The position numbers and the translations under genes are program-made. 64,000 nt of DNA from Sphingobacterium sp. UBA5670 (GTDB taxonomy: Bacteria; Bacteroidota; Bacteroidia; Sphingobacteriales; Sphingobacteriaceae): the NCBI RefSeq assembly GCF_002420705.1, contig NZ_DIIM01000020.1, forward strand, positions 205,956 through 269,955, written 5' to 3'. This document shows, one piece after another, positions 17,982 to 27,058 of the stretch (its first letter is position 1; every line of letters starts with the position of its first letter). A model generated the notes under the pieces. It ran no database searches, was not told where the DNA came from, and was given only the letters and a program-made list of their open reading frames with translations.

Positions 17982-18015
17982 TAAATAAAAAAAGCAGAAG
18001 CAAGAATGCTTCCGC
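17982..18015 (-). terminator. Rho-independent terminator of the graspetide operon side
   Basis: On the minus strand a 9-bp stem (GCGGAAGCA with TGCTTCTGC, one G-T pair) with a TTCT loop is followed by TTTTTTTATTT. It lies 126 bp after the stop of the exported hypothetical at 18141. Confidence 0.85.
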
Positions 18016-18140
18016 CAGGTTTTTCATTTACTCATTAATCCAAACTCTTATAGTTTAAGGCCTTAGTCAAGTAACAAGCTAATAACTTCTTAATCTTATC
18101 TATAAACCCGATTTCAAAACCAGCTTTTGGCAACGGGTTA

Positions 18141-18704
18141 TTACCATTCAAACGGTTTATTAGATAATTCTAAATCCCCTGATAAATCATTTCGAAAAAC
18201 AAGTATTCCCATTGAATTCCATTTATGAATTAGTGCGAGTTTTAATTTCGGATGAATTTCTCTTCTTACAATATTTGTTTTCCTGTACAAATATTTCTTA
18301 AAAACTTTATTGGGAGCTACTTTATCGAGTTTACTTTTTATTATAGGATCTACTCTATAAAAGTCTATTTCTTTAGATTTTTGACTAGAAAGTTTAACTA
18401 ATGTTGGTATCCTATCCAATTCAAAATTATTGTCAACAAACTCAATATTCGCAGGCATGACATACTGAATAATACCACTCGAATTTGAATCTATAATTTG
18501 TACGTTTATACTTAAATACATAGTTGTTCCAGATTCAACATTTTTGAAATAATAACCTATATAAGAATTCAAAACAGAGTCATTTCTTAAATGATAAATT
18601 CCGAATTTGTTTTCCTCTCCAGCCTCTCCATTGTTCGTGCTATTTTGTGAAAAAGTAGTTATAGTAATGAGAAGTAATAATATCGCAAAAGTGTATTTTT
18701 TCAA
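18141..18704 (-). CDS. Exported hypothetical protein, 187 aa
   Basis: The protein has a signal peptide (MKKYTFAILLLLITITTFSQ) and an otherwise unrecognised mature region of mixed structure, with few cysteines and many Lys/Asn. It lies 204 bp downstream of the TolC-like gene on the same strand, before a terminator, so it could be the last gene of the graspetide operon or a separate unit. An immunity or accessory role is possible only by position. Confidence 0.6.
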   Translation of the reverse strand: MKKYTFAILLLLITITTFSQNSTNNGEAGEENKFGIYHLRNDSVLNSYIGYYFKNVESGTTMYLSINVQIIDSNSSGIIQYVMPANIEFVDNNFELDRIPTLVKLSSQKSKEIDFYRVDPIIKSKLDKVAPNKVFKKYLYRKTNIVRREIHPKLKLALIHKWNSMGILVFRNDLSGDLELSNKPFEW

Positions 18705-18908
18705 ATCTAAATATTTTTAAAGTCTATAATTTTTGAATCAATAAGAATAATCAGGGACGAACTTTGTAATTCCTTTCCTTTGCCTTTCTCCCATTTTGAT
18801 ATTTCTAAGTGAAGCTTGACAAAAAACCAGTTAATTAAACCTCTGTTCTTCTATGTCACGATAACGAAACTTTCAAAAGTTGTTTACCGTAATTAACAAT
18901 ATAACCAA

Positions 18909-20261
18909 TTACAAGCTAAGGGAATTATTGTAATACTGAATCTGTATTGTTTTAAAATACAGATCATACTTTGATGCTGTATGGTCATTTATAGCCTTTA
19001 AATAATTGTTTTTTTCAATTAAAAATTCCGAATGGTTAATCAATCCTGATTCAAATCTCTTTGATGCCGCATAAAATGCTTCTTCCGAGTATTTCTTCCT
19101 ACTGCTGTTTGCCAAGTATCTTTGGTAGGCTATGTTATATTCAATACATATTTTATACACTGCTTGTTTAAGTTTTTCGGAAGACTCATACTCATAGGTA
19201 ATCTGTTTTTGAAATTGGAGCTTATTCTGTTCTATATTTTTTTTTGATTGCAGGTTGTTAAAAACAGGCACTGAAATACCTATCCCTAAATATTGAGATA
19301 GATTGTTGCCAAACTGCTTTCCAAAAGGCATTGTAACCGTTTCACCATTTGGCAATGTCTCAAAATAAGAACTTGAATAGTTAGTGCCGGTAGAGCCATA
19401 TATCGAAAATTGTGGCAAAGTTTGAGCCTTTGAAATTTGTAAATTTTTAGCGGCAATTTTCTTTTGGGTGGATGTAATCTTAATTTCTGGCAAATGAGAT
19501 TTTGCAATCTCATAAATTAGTAAAGGCTCTAATTTTTCAACACTTAAATTATCAATATTTTCAGGTATTACTAATTCCATTTCATGTTCTAAAGAGAAAT
19601 TCATGATTGCCTTTAGCTCAAGTTCAGATTGCTTAAAGTTTAATTCGGCTTGAAAATAATCCGCACTATCAACTGATAATTGATTTAAAGCTTGTGCTAA
19701 TTCCAACCTATTGCTTTTACCTACTTCAAAATACTTTTGAATTTTATTTTGATTATTCTTGCTGATTTCTATCTGCAATTCTGAATTGCTGATTTGTTCT
19801 TTAGCTAATAATACACGTAAGTAGGCGGTAATAACGGTAAGCTCGACTTCATTTGAAACTTTTTCTTTTCTTAGGCTTTCAAGTTCAGATGATAAATAAG
19901 TAGATTGGATATTTTTCCTTTTTTGGAACCAACCAAATAAAAGTACATTGGTATTGAAACCCAAACCTAGAGATGAAAACCGTGTATTTTCAAATTGATT
20001 CGTAGTTGGATTTATTGATCTGCCAAAATTTGTACCATAGTTAGCTGTAGGAGATAATGAGGGGTATAACTCAAATTTACTGTACTGGTAGTTTAATTTT
20101 GCCATCCTTTCATCAATCTTTGCAATACTCATTTCTATATTGTTTTCTACAGCATATCTTACACAATCAGCTAAAGTAAATTTGGTCTTTGATTGACAAA
20201 AGGTACTTTGGTTAATTAAAAAAGTAGCAGTTATCGTTAGAAAACCAATAGTTTTAATCAT
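18909..20261 (-). CDS. TolC-like outer membrane efflux protein
   Basis: The 450-residue protein has a signal peptide (ending NQSTFCQS) and two OEP-type halves typical of TolC: FTLADCVRYAVENNIEMSIA at the start, long helices (VELTVITAYLRVLLAKEQ, LELAQALNQLSVD) and the repeat QTLPQFSIYGSTGTNYSSS. It would form the outer-membrane channel. Start and stop are spaced 3 bp from the HlyD-like gene, so the ABC transporter, adaptor and channel form one type I secretion set. Confidence 0.9.
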   Translation of the reverse strand: MIKTIGFLTITATFLINQSTFCQSKTKFTLADCVRYAVENNIEMSIAKIDERMAKLNYQYSKFELYPSLSPTANYGTNFGRSINPTTNQFENTRFSSLGLGFNTNVLLFGWFQKRKNIQSTYLSSELESLRKEKVSNEVELTVITAYLRVLLAKEQISNSELQIEISKNNQNKIQKYFEVGKSNRLELAQALNQLSVDSADYFQAELNFKQSELELKAIMNFSLEHEMELVIPENIDNLSVEKLEPLLIYEIAKSHLPEIKITSTQKKIAAKNLQISKAQTLPQFSIYGSTGTNYSSSYFETLPNGETVTMPFGKQFGNNLSQYLGIGISVPVFNNLQSKKNIEQNKLQFQKQITYEYESSEKLKQAVYKICIEYNIAYQRYLANSSRKKYSEEAFYAASKRFESGLINHSEFLIEKNNYLKAINDHTASKYDLYFKTIQIQYYNNSLSL

Positions 20262-20264
20262 AAT

Positions 20265-21503
20265 CTATTTTTTAAGCTGTTTGACAAAATCATAATACAG
20301 TCTTTCTGGTAGCCGCATATCCTTTGTAATAATCTCTGCATTTGCCAATAATCCTTCTTTAAAGCCAAGATTTATACTATAATTACTGATTAAGCTGTTT
20401 GGTAAACTAATACGTGCCAAATAGTAGCCACTGTCAACAGGTATATCACTTATATAATCAATTTTCCCTTTAACAATACCAAATTGCTGCCATGGGTAAG
20501 CATCAAACTTTAGGATTACCATTTGTCCCAAAGAAACTTTGCCAAAATTATTCTGAGAAATTTTCATTTCAAGAAAGACATTTTGCATCGGAGGAATTAT
20601 ATATGCGATAATTACTCCCTGTTCTAAATATTGACCGGGCTGATAGAAACTTGAAAAATTAATTTTGCCCCCGTTTTTTGCAACAATTAAGTAGTTTTTT
20701 TTCCATTCATATATCTGGCTTTGCATGTTCCCTAAAGCCTCTTTAAATAATATCCTATTATTGTTTTCTTGGTTTTCAAGTTCCAGTAGCTCTTTTTGAA
20801 TGCCGTTGGCTTGCCCTTTATTTGACAAATGCCCTGTTTGAAGTTGGGCGTGTGAAGATTTTTTGTTTAAATCCAAACTCACAAGTTTTGTATACTCCTC
20901 TTCTGAAATAAGCCTTTCTTCCAATAGTTTTCTATTCTTTATAATTGATGTTTGACTAAGTTCTAAATCCTGTTTATTAATTGATTCTTGCTTTTTTAGT
21001 ATTAATTCAGATTCTCTATAATTGATCAGGTCCATGCTTAATAACTTTTTCTTATCACTGGAATAATTTCCAAGTGTATAATTTTCAAATGGAATATAGG
21101 CTTGCATCAAGCTAGAAAATGAGGGTTGAAGTTCTCCTAAATCGCGAAATTTATATTGCATGAATTTCTTGATTTGAGGCATGTCATTCCTTTCCATATA
21201 GAAGTTCAGGCTATCCAGAATTTTTGAAAGCAACAATACGTCCCGATAGTTTGCTGATGATTCAAGTGTTGCAATTATTTCCCCTTCTTTAACCTCTTCT
21301 CCACTTTGAAAGTTAATTGACGATATTCTTCCGGAAATAGGAGCGATAAGTGGCTTTGGATGTGCAGTCCCTCCTAATCTTGCTTTTGCATTAACTGTAT
21401 CAGGATATTTGATAAACCATGATCCAAAGGCAAAAATTAGAATAATTGAGGCCGTTAACCATGTGCCATTTCTGGCTAGCTTGCTTGGCTTAATTTGATG
21501 CAT
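20265..21503 (-). CDS. HlyD-like membrane fusion protein
   Basis: A 412-residue adaptor with one N-terminal membrane helix (LTASIILIFAFGSWFI, residues about 15-32), a biotinyl-lipoyl-like half motif (PLIAPISGRISSINFQSGEE then VKEGEIIATLE), long coiled-coil hairpin (SQTSIIKNRKLLEERLISEE), and the C-terminal beta-barrel (GQMVILKFDAYPWQQFG). It bridges the inner-membrane ABC transporter and the TolC-like channel. The gene begins 5 bp after the ABC transporter gene ends. Confidence 0.92.
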   Translation of the reverse strand: MHQIKPSKLARNGTWLTASIILIFAFGSWFIKYPDTVNAKARLGGTAHPKPLIAPISGRISSINFQSGEEVKEGEIIATLESSANYRDVLLLSKILDSLNFYMERNDMPQIKKFMQYKFRDLGELQPSFSSLMQAYIPFENYTLGNYSSDKKKLLSMDLINYRESELILKKQESINKQDLELSQTSIIKNRKLLEERLISEEEYTKLVSLDLNKKSSHAQLQTGHLSNKGQANGIQKELLELENQENNNRILFKEALGNMQSQIYEWKKNYLIVAKNGGKINFSSFYQPGQYLEQGVIIAYIIPPMQNVFLEMKISQNNFGKVSLGQMVILKFDAYPWQQFGIVKGKIDYISDIPVDSGYYLARISLPNSLISNYSINLGFKEGLLANAEIITKDMRLPERLYYDFVKQLKK

Positions 21504-21508
21504 ATTAA

Positions 21509-23743
21509 TTAATTTCCCAGTTCTAATTGATTTTTTACTAATTCATAGTAGTCATTCTTGCGTTCACTAAGGCTTGTGTGTGTTCCTTTTTCAACAAGAT
21601 GCCCATTTTTCAAAACGACAATTTGGTCTGCATTTCTAACTGTACTTAATCTGTGTGCAACAACCACAACTGTTCTACCCTGAAAAAAGCTTTGTAAGTT
21701 ATTTAGTATCACCTTTTCATTGTTAGCATCAAGTGAGTTAGTCGCCTCATCAAAAAACAATAATTGGGGATCTTTGTAAATTGCTCTTGCAATCAGGATT
21801 CTTTGTTTCTGCCCCATACTTATACCCGATCCTTCCATTCCAATTTTAGTATTAAAACCTAGGGGAAGATTTTCGATAAAGTCTAAAATGTTTGCCATTT
21901 TTGCTGCATAACTAAGACGTTCATTATCTGGTTCACCGTCACCTACGGCTATATTACCTGCGATGCTATCATTGAAGATAAACCCATCCTGCATCACACT
22001 TCCGATCATTGATCGCCAATTCCCTGGAACAATACTTCGCAGTTCTTTTTGATTTTCAGAATTATTAAATGAGACCTTTATGTTGCCTTTATAATTTTCA
22101 TCATAGAATTTTTGAAGAATTTTCAGCAAAGTAGTTTTGCCACTTCCACTTACACCAACAATAGCTGTTACCTTGCCAGCCGGAATATGCAAGTTTAGAT
22201 TTTTTATTATTCTATCCTCTTCAGAGGAGTAAAACCCGAATGACAAATTTTCAATTGAAAGTTCTATGTTAATTTTGTTTGAGTCGTTATTCTGAAGATC
22301 GACTTGCTTTTCGTCTTTTTCTTTATGTATTTCATTCAATCGTTCAAGTGAAATTTTTGCATCCTGAAACTCCTGGATAAATCCTGTCAATTGCTGAACA
22401 GGATTATTTAATGCCCCAAGAATATATTGAATTGCAAGCATTGCACCTAATGTTAGATCACCATTAATAACTGAAGTTGCAACTATACCCGTAACAAGAA
22501 GATTTTTCCCTTCATTTAAAAACAATGCGCCAGCGCTTTGCATCTGGCCTATTGATAAGCTTTTGAATCCAATAGCGAACAAGCCTCTTTGCATATTCTC
22601 CCATTTCCATCTAAAAGCCTGCTCTGCATTTGATAACTTTATTTCTTGCATTCCTTGTACCATTTCAAGGGTGGCACTATTCTCTTTTGCAGCCAGGGAA
22701 AATTGTTTATAGTTTAGTTTTCTTCTTTGCTTTAAAAATATCATGATCCATAGCGTGTATAAGATACTACCTGTGAGAAATATGAGGAAAATGGGAATAC
22801 TATACAAAAGCATAGCAAATGAATATACTATCAGGTTCATTAGTGAGAACATGATGTTAATGCTATTGCCTGTCATAAATTTTTCAATTCTGTGCTGGTC
22901 ACCAATTCTTTGAATTATATCACCCGTTTGCTTAATGTCAAAGTATGAGATAGGAAGCCTCATTAATTTTGACCAAAAGTCAGTTAATAATGATAGGTTT
23001 ATCTTGGTACTGATGAATAACAATAGGCCCTGCCTCGAAAATTCGATAACTGTACGACCAATCATAAGTACAAATTGGGCTATCAATGCTATATAAATGA
23101 AATTGATGTCATTAGCGTTGATTCCTTTATCTACAATTCCTTGTGTAAGAAAAGGTATTAATAACTGGAACATGCTTGCAGCAAAAAGGCCGATTATGAT
23201 CTGGAAAAAATATTTTTTGTGTTGCGATAAGTAGGTAAAAAGCTTAGTCCAGGTAATTTCCTTTGAATCTTTTGTACTTAAAGATGACTCATTATTTTCA
23301 AGAAAAGCCGGTCCAGGTTCCAAAAACAAGGCTATCCCTTCATTAAATTCATCACCATGCCACATATCTTTGAATGTAGAATAATCAACTTTAATCAACC
23401 CGTCGATTGAGGGATCGGCAATCAAAAACAACACTTTGTCAAGTTTGCCATTAATTTTGTAAACCTTGTGTAACACAACAAAATGCCCATTTTTCCAATG
23501 TAAAATGCAGGGTAAAGGAGCTTCCCTAAGAGCGTCAATATTACATTTTACACCAAGAGAATTTAATCCAATACTTTCAGCAGCTATACTGATTGATTTT
23601 AAACTTACTCCTTGCTTTCCTGTTTCACAGATTTTCCTTAAATAATTTATAGTAAGCTCCTTGCCATATTGTTTTGCAATAATTTTTAAGCAAGTAGCAC
23701 CGCAATCCATAAAATCAAGCTGCCTATAGAATGTATATTTCAA
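21509..23743 (-). CDS. Peptidase-containing ABC transporter (C39), graspetide exporter
   Basis: The 744-residue protein has three parts. The first ~140 residues are a C39 cysteine peptidase: catalytic Cys in LDFMDCGATCLK, His in HWKNGHFVVLH, Asp in LIADPS. A six-helix membrane domain follows at about 165-450 (for example FAASMFQLLIPFLTQGI). The nucleotide-binding domain has Walker A VGVSGSGKTT, the signature SMGQKQRILIARAI, Walker B LLFFDEATNS and the H-loop VVAHRLST. Such PCATs cut after a GG leader and export the core. The two precursors upstream have GG sites (VTGG, ILGG), so this is their likely processing exporter. Confidence 0.94.
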   Translation of the reverse strand: MKYTFYRQLDFMDCGATCLKIIAKQYGKELTINYLRKICETGKQGVSLKSISIAAESIGLNSLGVKCNIDALREAPLPCILHWKNGHFVVLHKVYKINGKLDKVLFLIADPSIDGLIKVDYSTFKDMWHGDEFNEGIALFLEPGPAFLENNESSLSTKDSKEITWTKLFTYLSQHKKYFFQIIIGLFAASMFQLLIPFLTQGIVDKGINANDINFIYIALIAQFVLMIGRTVIEFSRQGLLLFISTKINLSLLTDFWSKLMRLPISYFDIKQTGDIIQRIGDQHRIEKFMTGNSINIMFSLMNLIVYSFAMLLYSIPIFLIFLTGSILYTLWIMIFLKQRRKLNYKQFSLAAKENSATLEMVQGMQEIKLSNAEQAFRWKWENMQRGLFAIGFKSLSIGQMQSAGALFLNEGKNLLVTGIVATSVINGDLTLGAMLAIQYILGALNNPVQQLTGFIQEFQDAKISLERLNEIHKEKDEKQVDLQNNDSNKINIELSIENLSFGFYSSEEDRIIKNLNLHIPAGKVTAIVGVSGSGKTTLLKILQKFYDENYKGNIKVSFNNSENQKELRSIVPGNWRSMIGSVMQDGFIFNDSIAGNIAVGDGEPDNERLSYAAKMANILDFIENLPLGFNTKIGMEGSGISMGQKQRILIARAIYKDPQLLFFDEATNSLDANNEKVILNNLQSFFQGRTVVVVAHRLSTVRNADQIVVLKNGHLVEKGTHTSLSERKNDYYELVKNQLELGN

Positions 23744-23776
23744 ATTAAGGTATTTTAAAAGTTATAAGGCGTAGAT

Positions 23777-24844
23777 TTACTTACAGTCCTTCAAAATGGT
23801 AAGAAATCTTTTATTAGCTAGGAAAGTAGCTTGTAATTCATTATCAGAAAATGGGTAAATAAGCGTGAATTGATCCCTGATTAGAAATTTATCATTATTA
23901 TTCGTTAATGAATAGGTCATTTTCAAATAGCTATTATCCAGCTTTTCCAGGTGTATCAATTTGCGGAAGCTATCTATTCTTTCTTTAACATCAATTGGTT
24001 TTGTAAACTCTACTATGGCCGGTTTATCTTCGTATACCGAACAATTGTAGATGAAGAAATAGTTTGATGTTCCATAAATCCTCCCAGAGAAATTGGGGTT
24101 TTGATCGTTAAGTTGTGCAAAATCGTAATTATCCAATTCACCACATTTTACCGCACTTAAACATATCTCATCTAGCGCTTTATTATAAATTAATCCTTTG
24201 TAATAACTGCTAAGGATGTCATAAATAGCTTTATGCTCATTAATTAATGTATCATTTTTTGTTTCAATTCCCAAAATTTGTTCAGTCGGAAAACCATTAT
24301 CATTTATGAAGCTTGTAAATGAGTTTATAAGGTGAGCGTATTGAACGGTTAATAGTGGACTTTCCTTAAAATTTTTGCGTGTTTTATTAGATATCAATTC
24401 CCTATGCATATCTAATAACTGATTAAATCTTTTTCGATAGGCTGCATTTTCCAATCTTTGATTGTCAGACCGCTTCCTGCAATTATTTAATAACCGTTCC
24501 CACCATTTTTTCTCTTTTGCTAAGCATTTAGCTAAAGTGATTGAATTTGTAAAGTACAAAGAGTTAATGCCCAGATTAGATAATTTCCATGCGTATTGTT
24601 TAGCTGCTTTTATATTGCCCAATGAAATTGAAGTATGTAGGGCATTATGTAAGTTTAATGCTGAAATTTTGTTGAAGTTTTCTGTTGCTTTATTATATTG
24701 GTAATGGGCAGCTTTGTAATCATTTTGTATCAATGCTAACTCAGCTAAATTGATATGATTACGATATGAGACCACATCGACTCTAGCGTATATAGCAAAA
24801 GGCATTATGGTTAAAATCAAAATTATGCAAAATATGTACCTCAT
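23777..24844 (-). CDS. Exported helical (TPR-like) protein, second paralogue
   Basis: The 355-residue protein has a signal peptide (MRYIFCIILILTIMPFAIYA), TPR-like helical pairs at about residues 30-150 (LAELALIQNDYKAAHYQYNK) and a C-terminal region with NPNFSGRIYGTSNYFFIYNC and RIDSFRKLIHLEKL. It is clearly a paralogue of the protein at 27059-28123; the matching blocks there are NPANGNMFFGTSHLFVKYKC and QIDSLRELYWMP. One nucleotide separates it from the SPASM gene. Both copies end in a conserved Cys-Lys. Function is unknown; a periplasmic role in handling, releasing or resisting the peptide is a reasonable guess. Confidence 0.75.
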   Translation of the reverse strand: MRYIFCIILILTIMPFAIYARVDVVSYRNHINLAELALIQNDYKAAHYQYNKATENFNKISALNLHNALHTSISLGNIKAAKQYAWKLSNLGINSLYFTNSITLAKCLAKEKKWWERLLNNCRKRSDNQRLENAAYRKRFNQLLDMHRELISNKTRKNFKESPLLTVQYAHLINSFTSFINDNGFPTEQILGIETKNDTLINEHKAIYDILSSYYKGLIYNKALDEICLSAVKCGELDNYDFAQLNDQNPNFSGRIYGTSNYFFIYNCSVYEDKPAIVEFTKPIDVKERIDSFRKLIHLEKLDNSYLKMTYSLTNNNDKFLIRDQFTLIYPFSDNELQATFLANKRFLTILKDCK

Positions 24845-24845
24845 G

Positions 24846-25919
24846 TTAATTTTCTAAATTGTAATAAGCAATCGCCCGTTTTTTTTCTGGGTCATTGAAC
24901 CATTCCTCCCAATTTTGACTTTCAGGTTTAAATCCACATTTAAGAGGTGCCGAGTATATATCTGTTGGATCTTCCAAATATGCCCTGCAATCAGAACAGG
25001 CATTTCTAAATGCGCATTCATTACATTTTTTTATTTCCTGCTTCCTTATATGCCAATACTTTAGAAATTCACCTTGTACAATAACATCATGTAAATTTGT
25101 GTTACTGGCATGCCCGTACGATTCTATCATGCTAGGGCAATTTTTTATCAATCCGTTTTCATCAATTGATATTTTCCGGTTAAGGCACGTATTGAAATTT
25201 TTCGATTCGGTATAGAAATTTATGGTGGCTGTAAAATATCTTTGATCAATTTTTCCGCAGCTTGAACAATTATTAATTTTGGATACGCTGTAGTCAATTG
25301 TTGCTATTTTACCTTCAACTGATTTAGTTTCTTCCTTTTCGGCGTTGAAAACTGTAATCCCAGATAATCTAGGATATTTAAAAAGGTAACTCAGGTTGTC
25401 AAATATTATTGAATCCTTATGCGGCATTAGAACATCTACAGAAATAATAGTAGATCCATCCAGCGATTTTAGTATGTGCTCAACAGCCGTTAAATCTTCA
25501 ATTTCAAAAAACCTTAATTGTATATGTTTGCATTGTAGAACACTTAATTCATTTAACACCTTAATTACATCGTAGGAAGGTTCATATCTAAAGTCCATAA
25601 TGGCAGAAAAAATTGCTTCTGGAGCATACCAAGTTTCTTCAATTTCAGGAAATTGTTCAGGCGAGGTTGTAAAGAAGATATAGTCGTTCTCAAATAGGAA
25701 ACTGAAGTATGAATCCAAAATTGTGGATTCATCAGGGGTATATAGCTTTTTAATTTCCGAAATTGACATTCCCTGATTTTCCTGAAGTACTGTCAAAAGA
25801 CTATTCGGTATTGGCTGAATTCCCTGGTTTTCAAGATCAGAAATTGTACTAAAATTTTTTCCCGCTGTCAACTTACAGTTGGCAAATAATTTAAATGGAA
25901 TGTTTTCAGGATAACTCAT
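24846..25919 (-). CDS. gwsS: SPASM-domain peptide maturase of a grasp-with-spasm system
   Basis: The 357-residue protein ends in a SPASM-like cysteine-rich domain (NTCLNRKISIDENGLIKNC, then KKCNECAFRNACSDCRAYLE) that would bind iron-sulfur clusters. No CxxxCxxC radical-SAM motif is present in the N-terminal part, which is the mark of the SPASM protein of grasp-with-spasm systems. It accompanies the ATP-grasp ligase 154 bp upstream. In this system type, the two proteins work with GG-leader precursors; the exact reaction of the SPASM protein is not settled as far as I know. Its start overlaps the stop of a 62-residue frame by ATGA. Confidence 0.85.
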   Translation of the reverse strand: MSYPENIPFKLFANCKLTAGKNFSTISDLENQGIQPIPNSLLTVLQENQGMSISEIKKLYTPDESTILDSYFSFLFENDYIFFTTSPEQFPEIEETWYAPEAIFSAIMDFRYEPSYDVIKVLNELSVLQCKHIQLRFFEIEDLTAVEHILKSLDGSTIISVDVLMPHKDSIIFDNLSYLFKYPRLSGITVFNAEKEETKSVEGKIATIDYSVSKINNCSSCGKIDQRYFTATINFYTESKNFNTCLNRKISIDENGLIKNCPSMIESYGHASNTNLHDVIVQGEFLKYWHIRKQEIKKCNECAFRNACSDCRAYLEDPTDIYSAPLKCGFKPESQNWEEWFNDPEKKRAIAYYNLEN

Positions 25920-26104
25920 ATCATTTTAGAAATTGGTTTTGGACTTTTGTATACCAGACATTTCATAGATTGGAAAAGATCAATCCTAACATATAGATCT
26001 AATTTTTCAGAATTTTTGTGACTAAATGCCGTTAAATAACTAAACGATATAGGTAGTTTCTTTAATGCTTCCTTAGTAACATGTTTGATTAGCGGCTCGT
26101 GCAT
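25916..26104 (-). CDS. Possible small protein between the ligase and SPASM genes
   Basis: A 62-residue frame (MHEPLIKHVTKEALKKLPIS onward) starts inside the end of the ATP-grasp gene and ends by an ATGA overlap with the SPASM gene start, filling the 153-bp gap exactly. It is basic and mixed helix-strand (SEKLDLYVRIDLFQSMKCLV). The coupling suggests that ribosomes read it. It could instead be a leftover frame; no family is recognised. Confidence 0.4.
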   Translation of the reverse strand: MHEPLIKHVTKEALKKLPISFSYLTAFSHKNSEKLDLYVRIDLFQSMKCLVYKSPKPISKMI

Positions 26105-27053
26105 GTGAATTTTCAACTTTGTTTAAGTAATCGGCAATTTTTTTTTCGATATGAAAATTGCCAGCTTTTGATAAAAAACCAAATTGACCAAATGGATTTA
26201 CTTCTAAAAAGTATATCTCATCATTTGGTGTTACGATCAAGTCAATAGAACCATAATTTAGTTTTAAATTGTGCATCAGTCTGTTTAGTATTTTTTGATA
26301 TTGAACATCTAGGTTGTACGGAACTGTCCTTAGTTTTTCGCCATTCCTAAAATCGATCATTGCCGACCTATCACGTTGTGAAAATATAGCAACGGAATGA
26401 ACTTCATTGTCAAACCAAAAAACACGTACTTCAAAATTTTTAGGTATAAGTTTTTGAATCAATGAAGGAGAAAAATCATTCGATAGGCGCTCCATATCCG
26501 ACCGCGTTATTTCTTCAGTTCTTTGACCGCTTATGGAAAATTCACCTGCTTCAATTTCTGCTCCATTCCCAATACTCTTTGTTATAATTCTTTCCCATTT
26601 GGAAAAGTAGAATTCTAACTGTTGTTTTGAGTTTACAATTGCTGTTGGTGGCACCATTAATCCACATTCTTTAGCAATTCTAAGTACCGTTAGCTTATTT
26701 ATATCAATTGGGAAATTCCCGAAGCCTTTCTCTGGGAAACCTTTGTAGAAATGGGCGTATAATAACTTGCTCTCCCCAAACAAATATTTGTTTATCCCCA
26801 TACCAAAATTATCCATTTTCGTTAACGGCGAGTTTATTTTTACTGTACCGCCATTTAAATAGAAGCTGCTATATATACTTCTAATTTTCTTCTCATTGTT
26901 CCCCAGTATGTCTATCCCTTTTTCGCTTTCAGAGATTGAATTGAAAAAGTCATTGATGAAATTTATTCTTTTGAATGGAATCCCATAACTGGTAAGCCAG
27001 GAAACAACTTCATTTGCTGTTTCATCTGCAAATCTGGAGTGTATTAAGACCAT
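26073..27053 (-). CDS. gwsG: ATP-grasp peptide ligase of a grasp-with-spasm system
   Basis: The 326-residue protein has an N-terminal pre-ATP-grasp domain and the ATP-grasp core with KLTVLRIAKECGLMVPPTAI, IITKSIGNGAEIE (Lys for ATP), LIQKLIPKNFEVRVFW (conserved Arg) and the metal site YFLEVNPFGQFGFLS. This is the graspetide ligase type that joins Asp/Glu side chains to Ser/Thr or Lys, forming ester or amide rings in the precursor core. It follows the first TPR-like paralogue by 5 bp. The two precursor peptides upstream carry Asp/Glu and Ser/Thr-rich conserved C-termini as expected substrates. Confidence 0.92.
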   Translation of the reverse strand: MVLIHSRFADETANEVVSWLTSYGIPFKRINFINDFFNSISESEKGIDILGNNEKKIRSIYSSFYLNGGTVKINSPLTKMDNFGMGINKYLFGESKLLYAHFYKGFPEKGFGNFPIDINKLTVLRIAKECGLMVPPTAIVNSKQQLEFYFSKWERIITKSIGNGAEIEAGEFSISGQRTEEITRSDMERLSNDFSPSLIQKLIPKNFEVRVFWFDNEVHSVAIFSQRDRSAMIDFRNGEKLRTVPYNLDVQYQKILNRLMHNLKLNYGSIDLIVTPNDEIYFLEVNPFGQFGFLSKAGNFHIEKKIADYLNKVENSHARAANQTCY

Positions 27054-27058
27054 TATGT

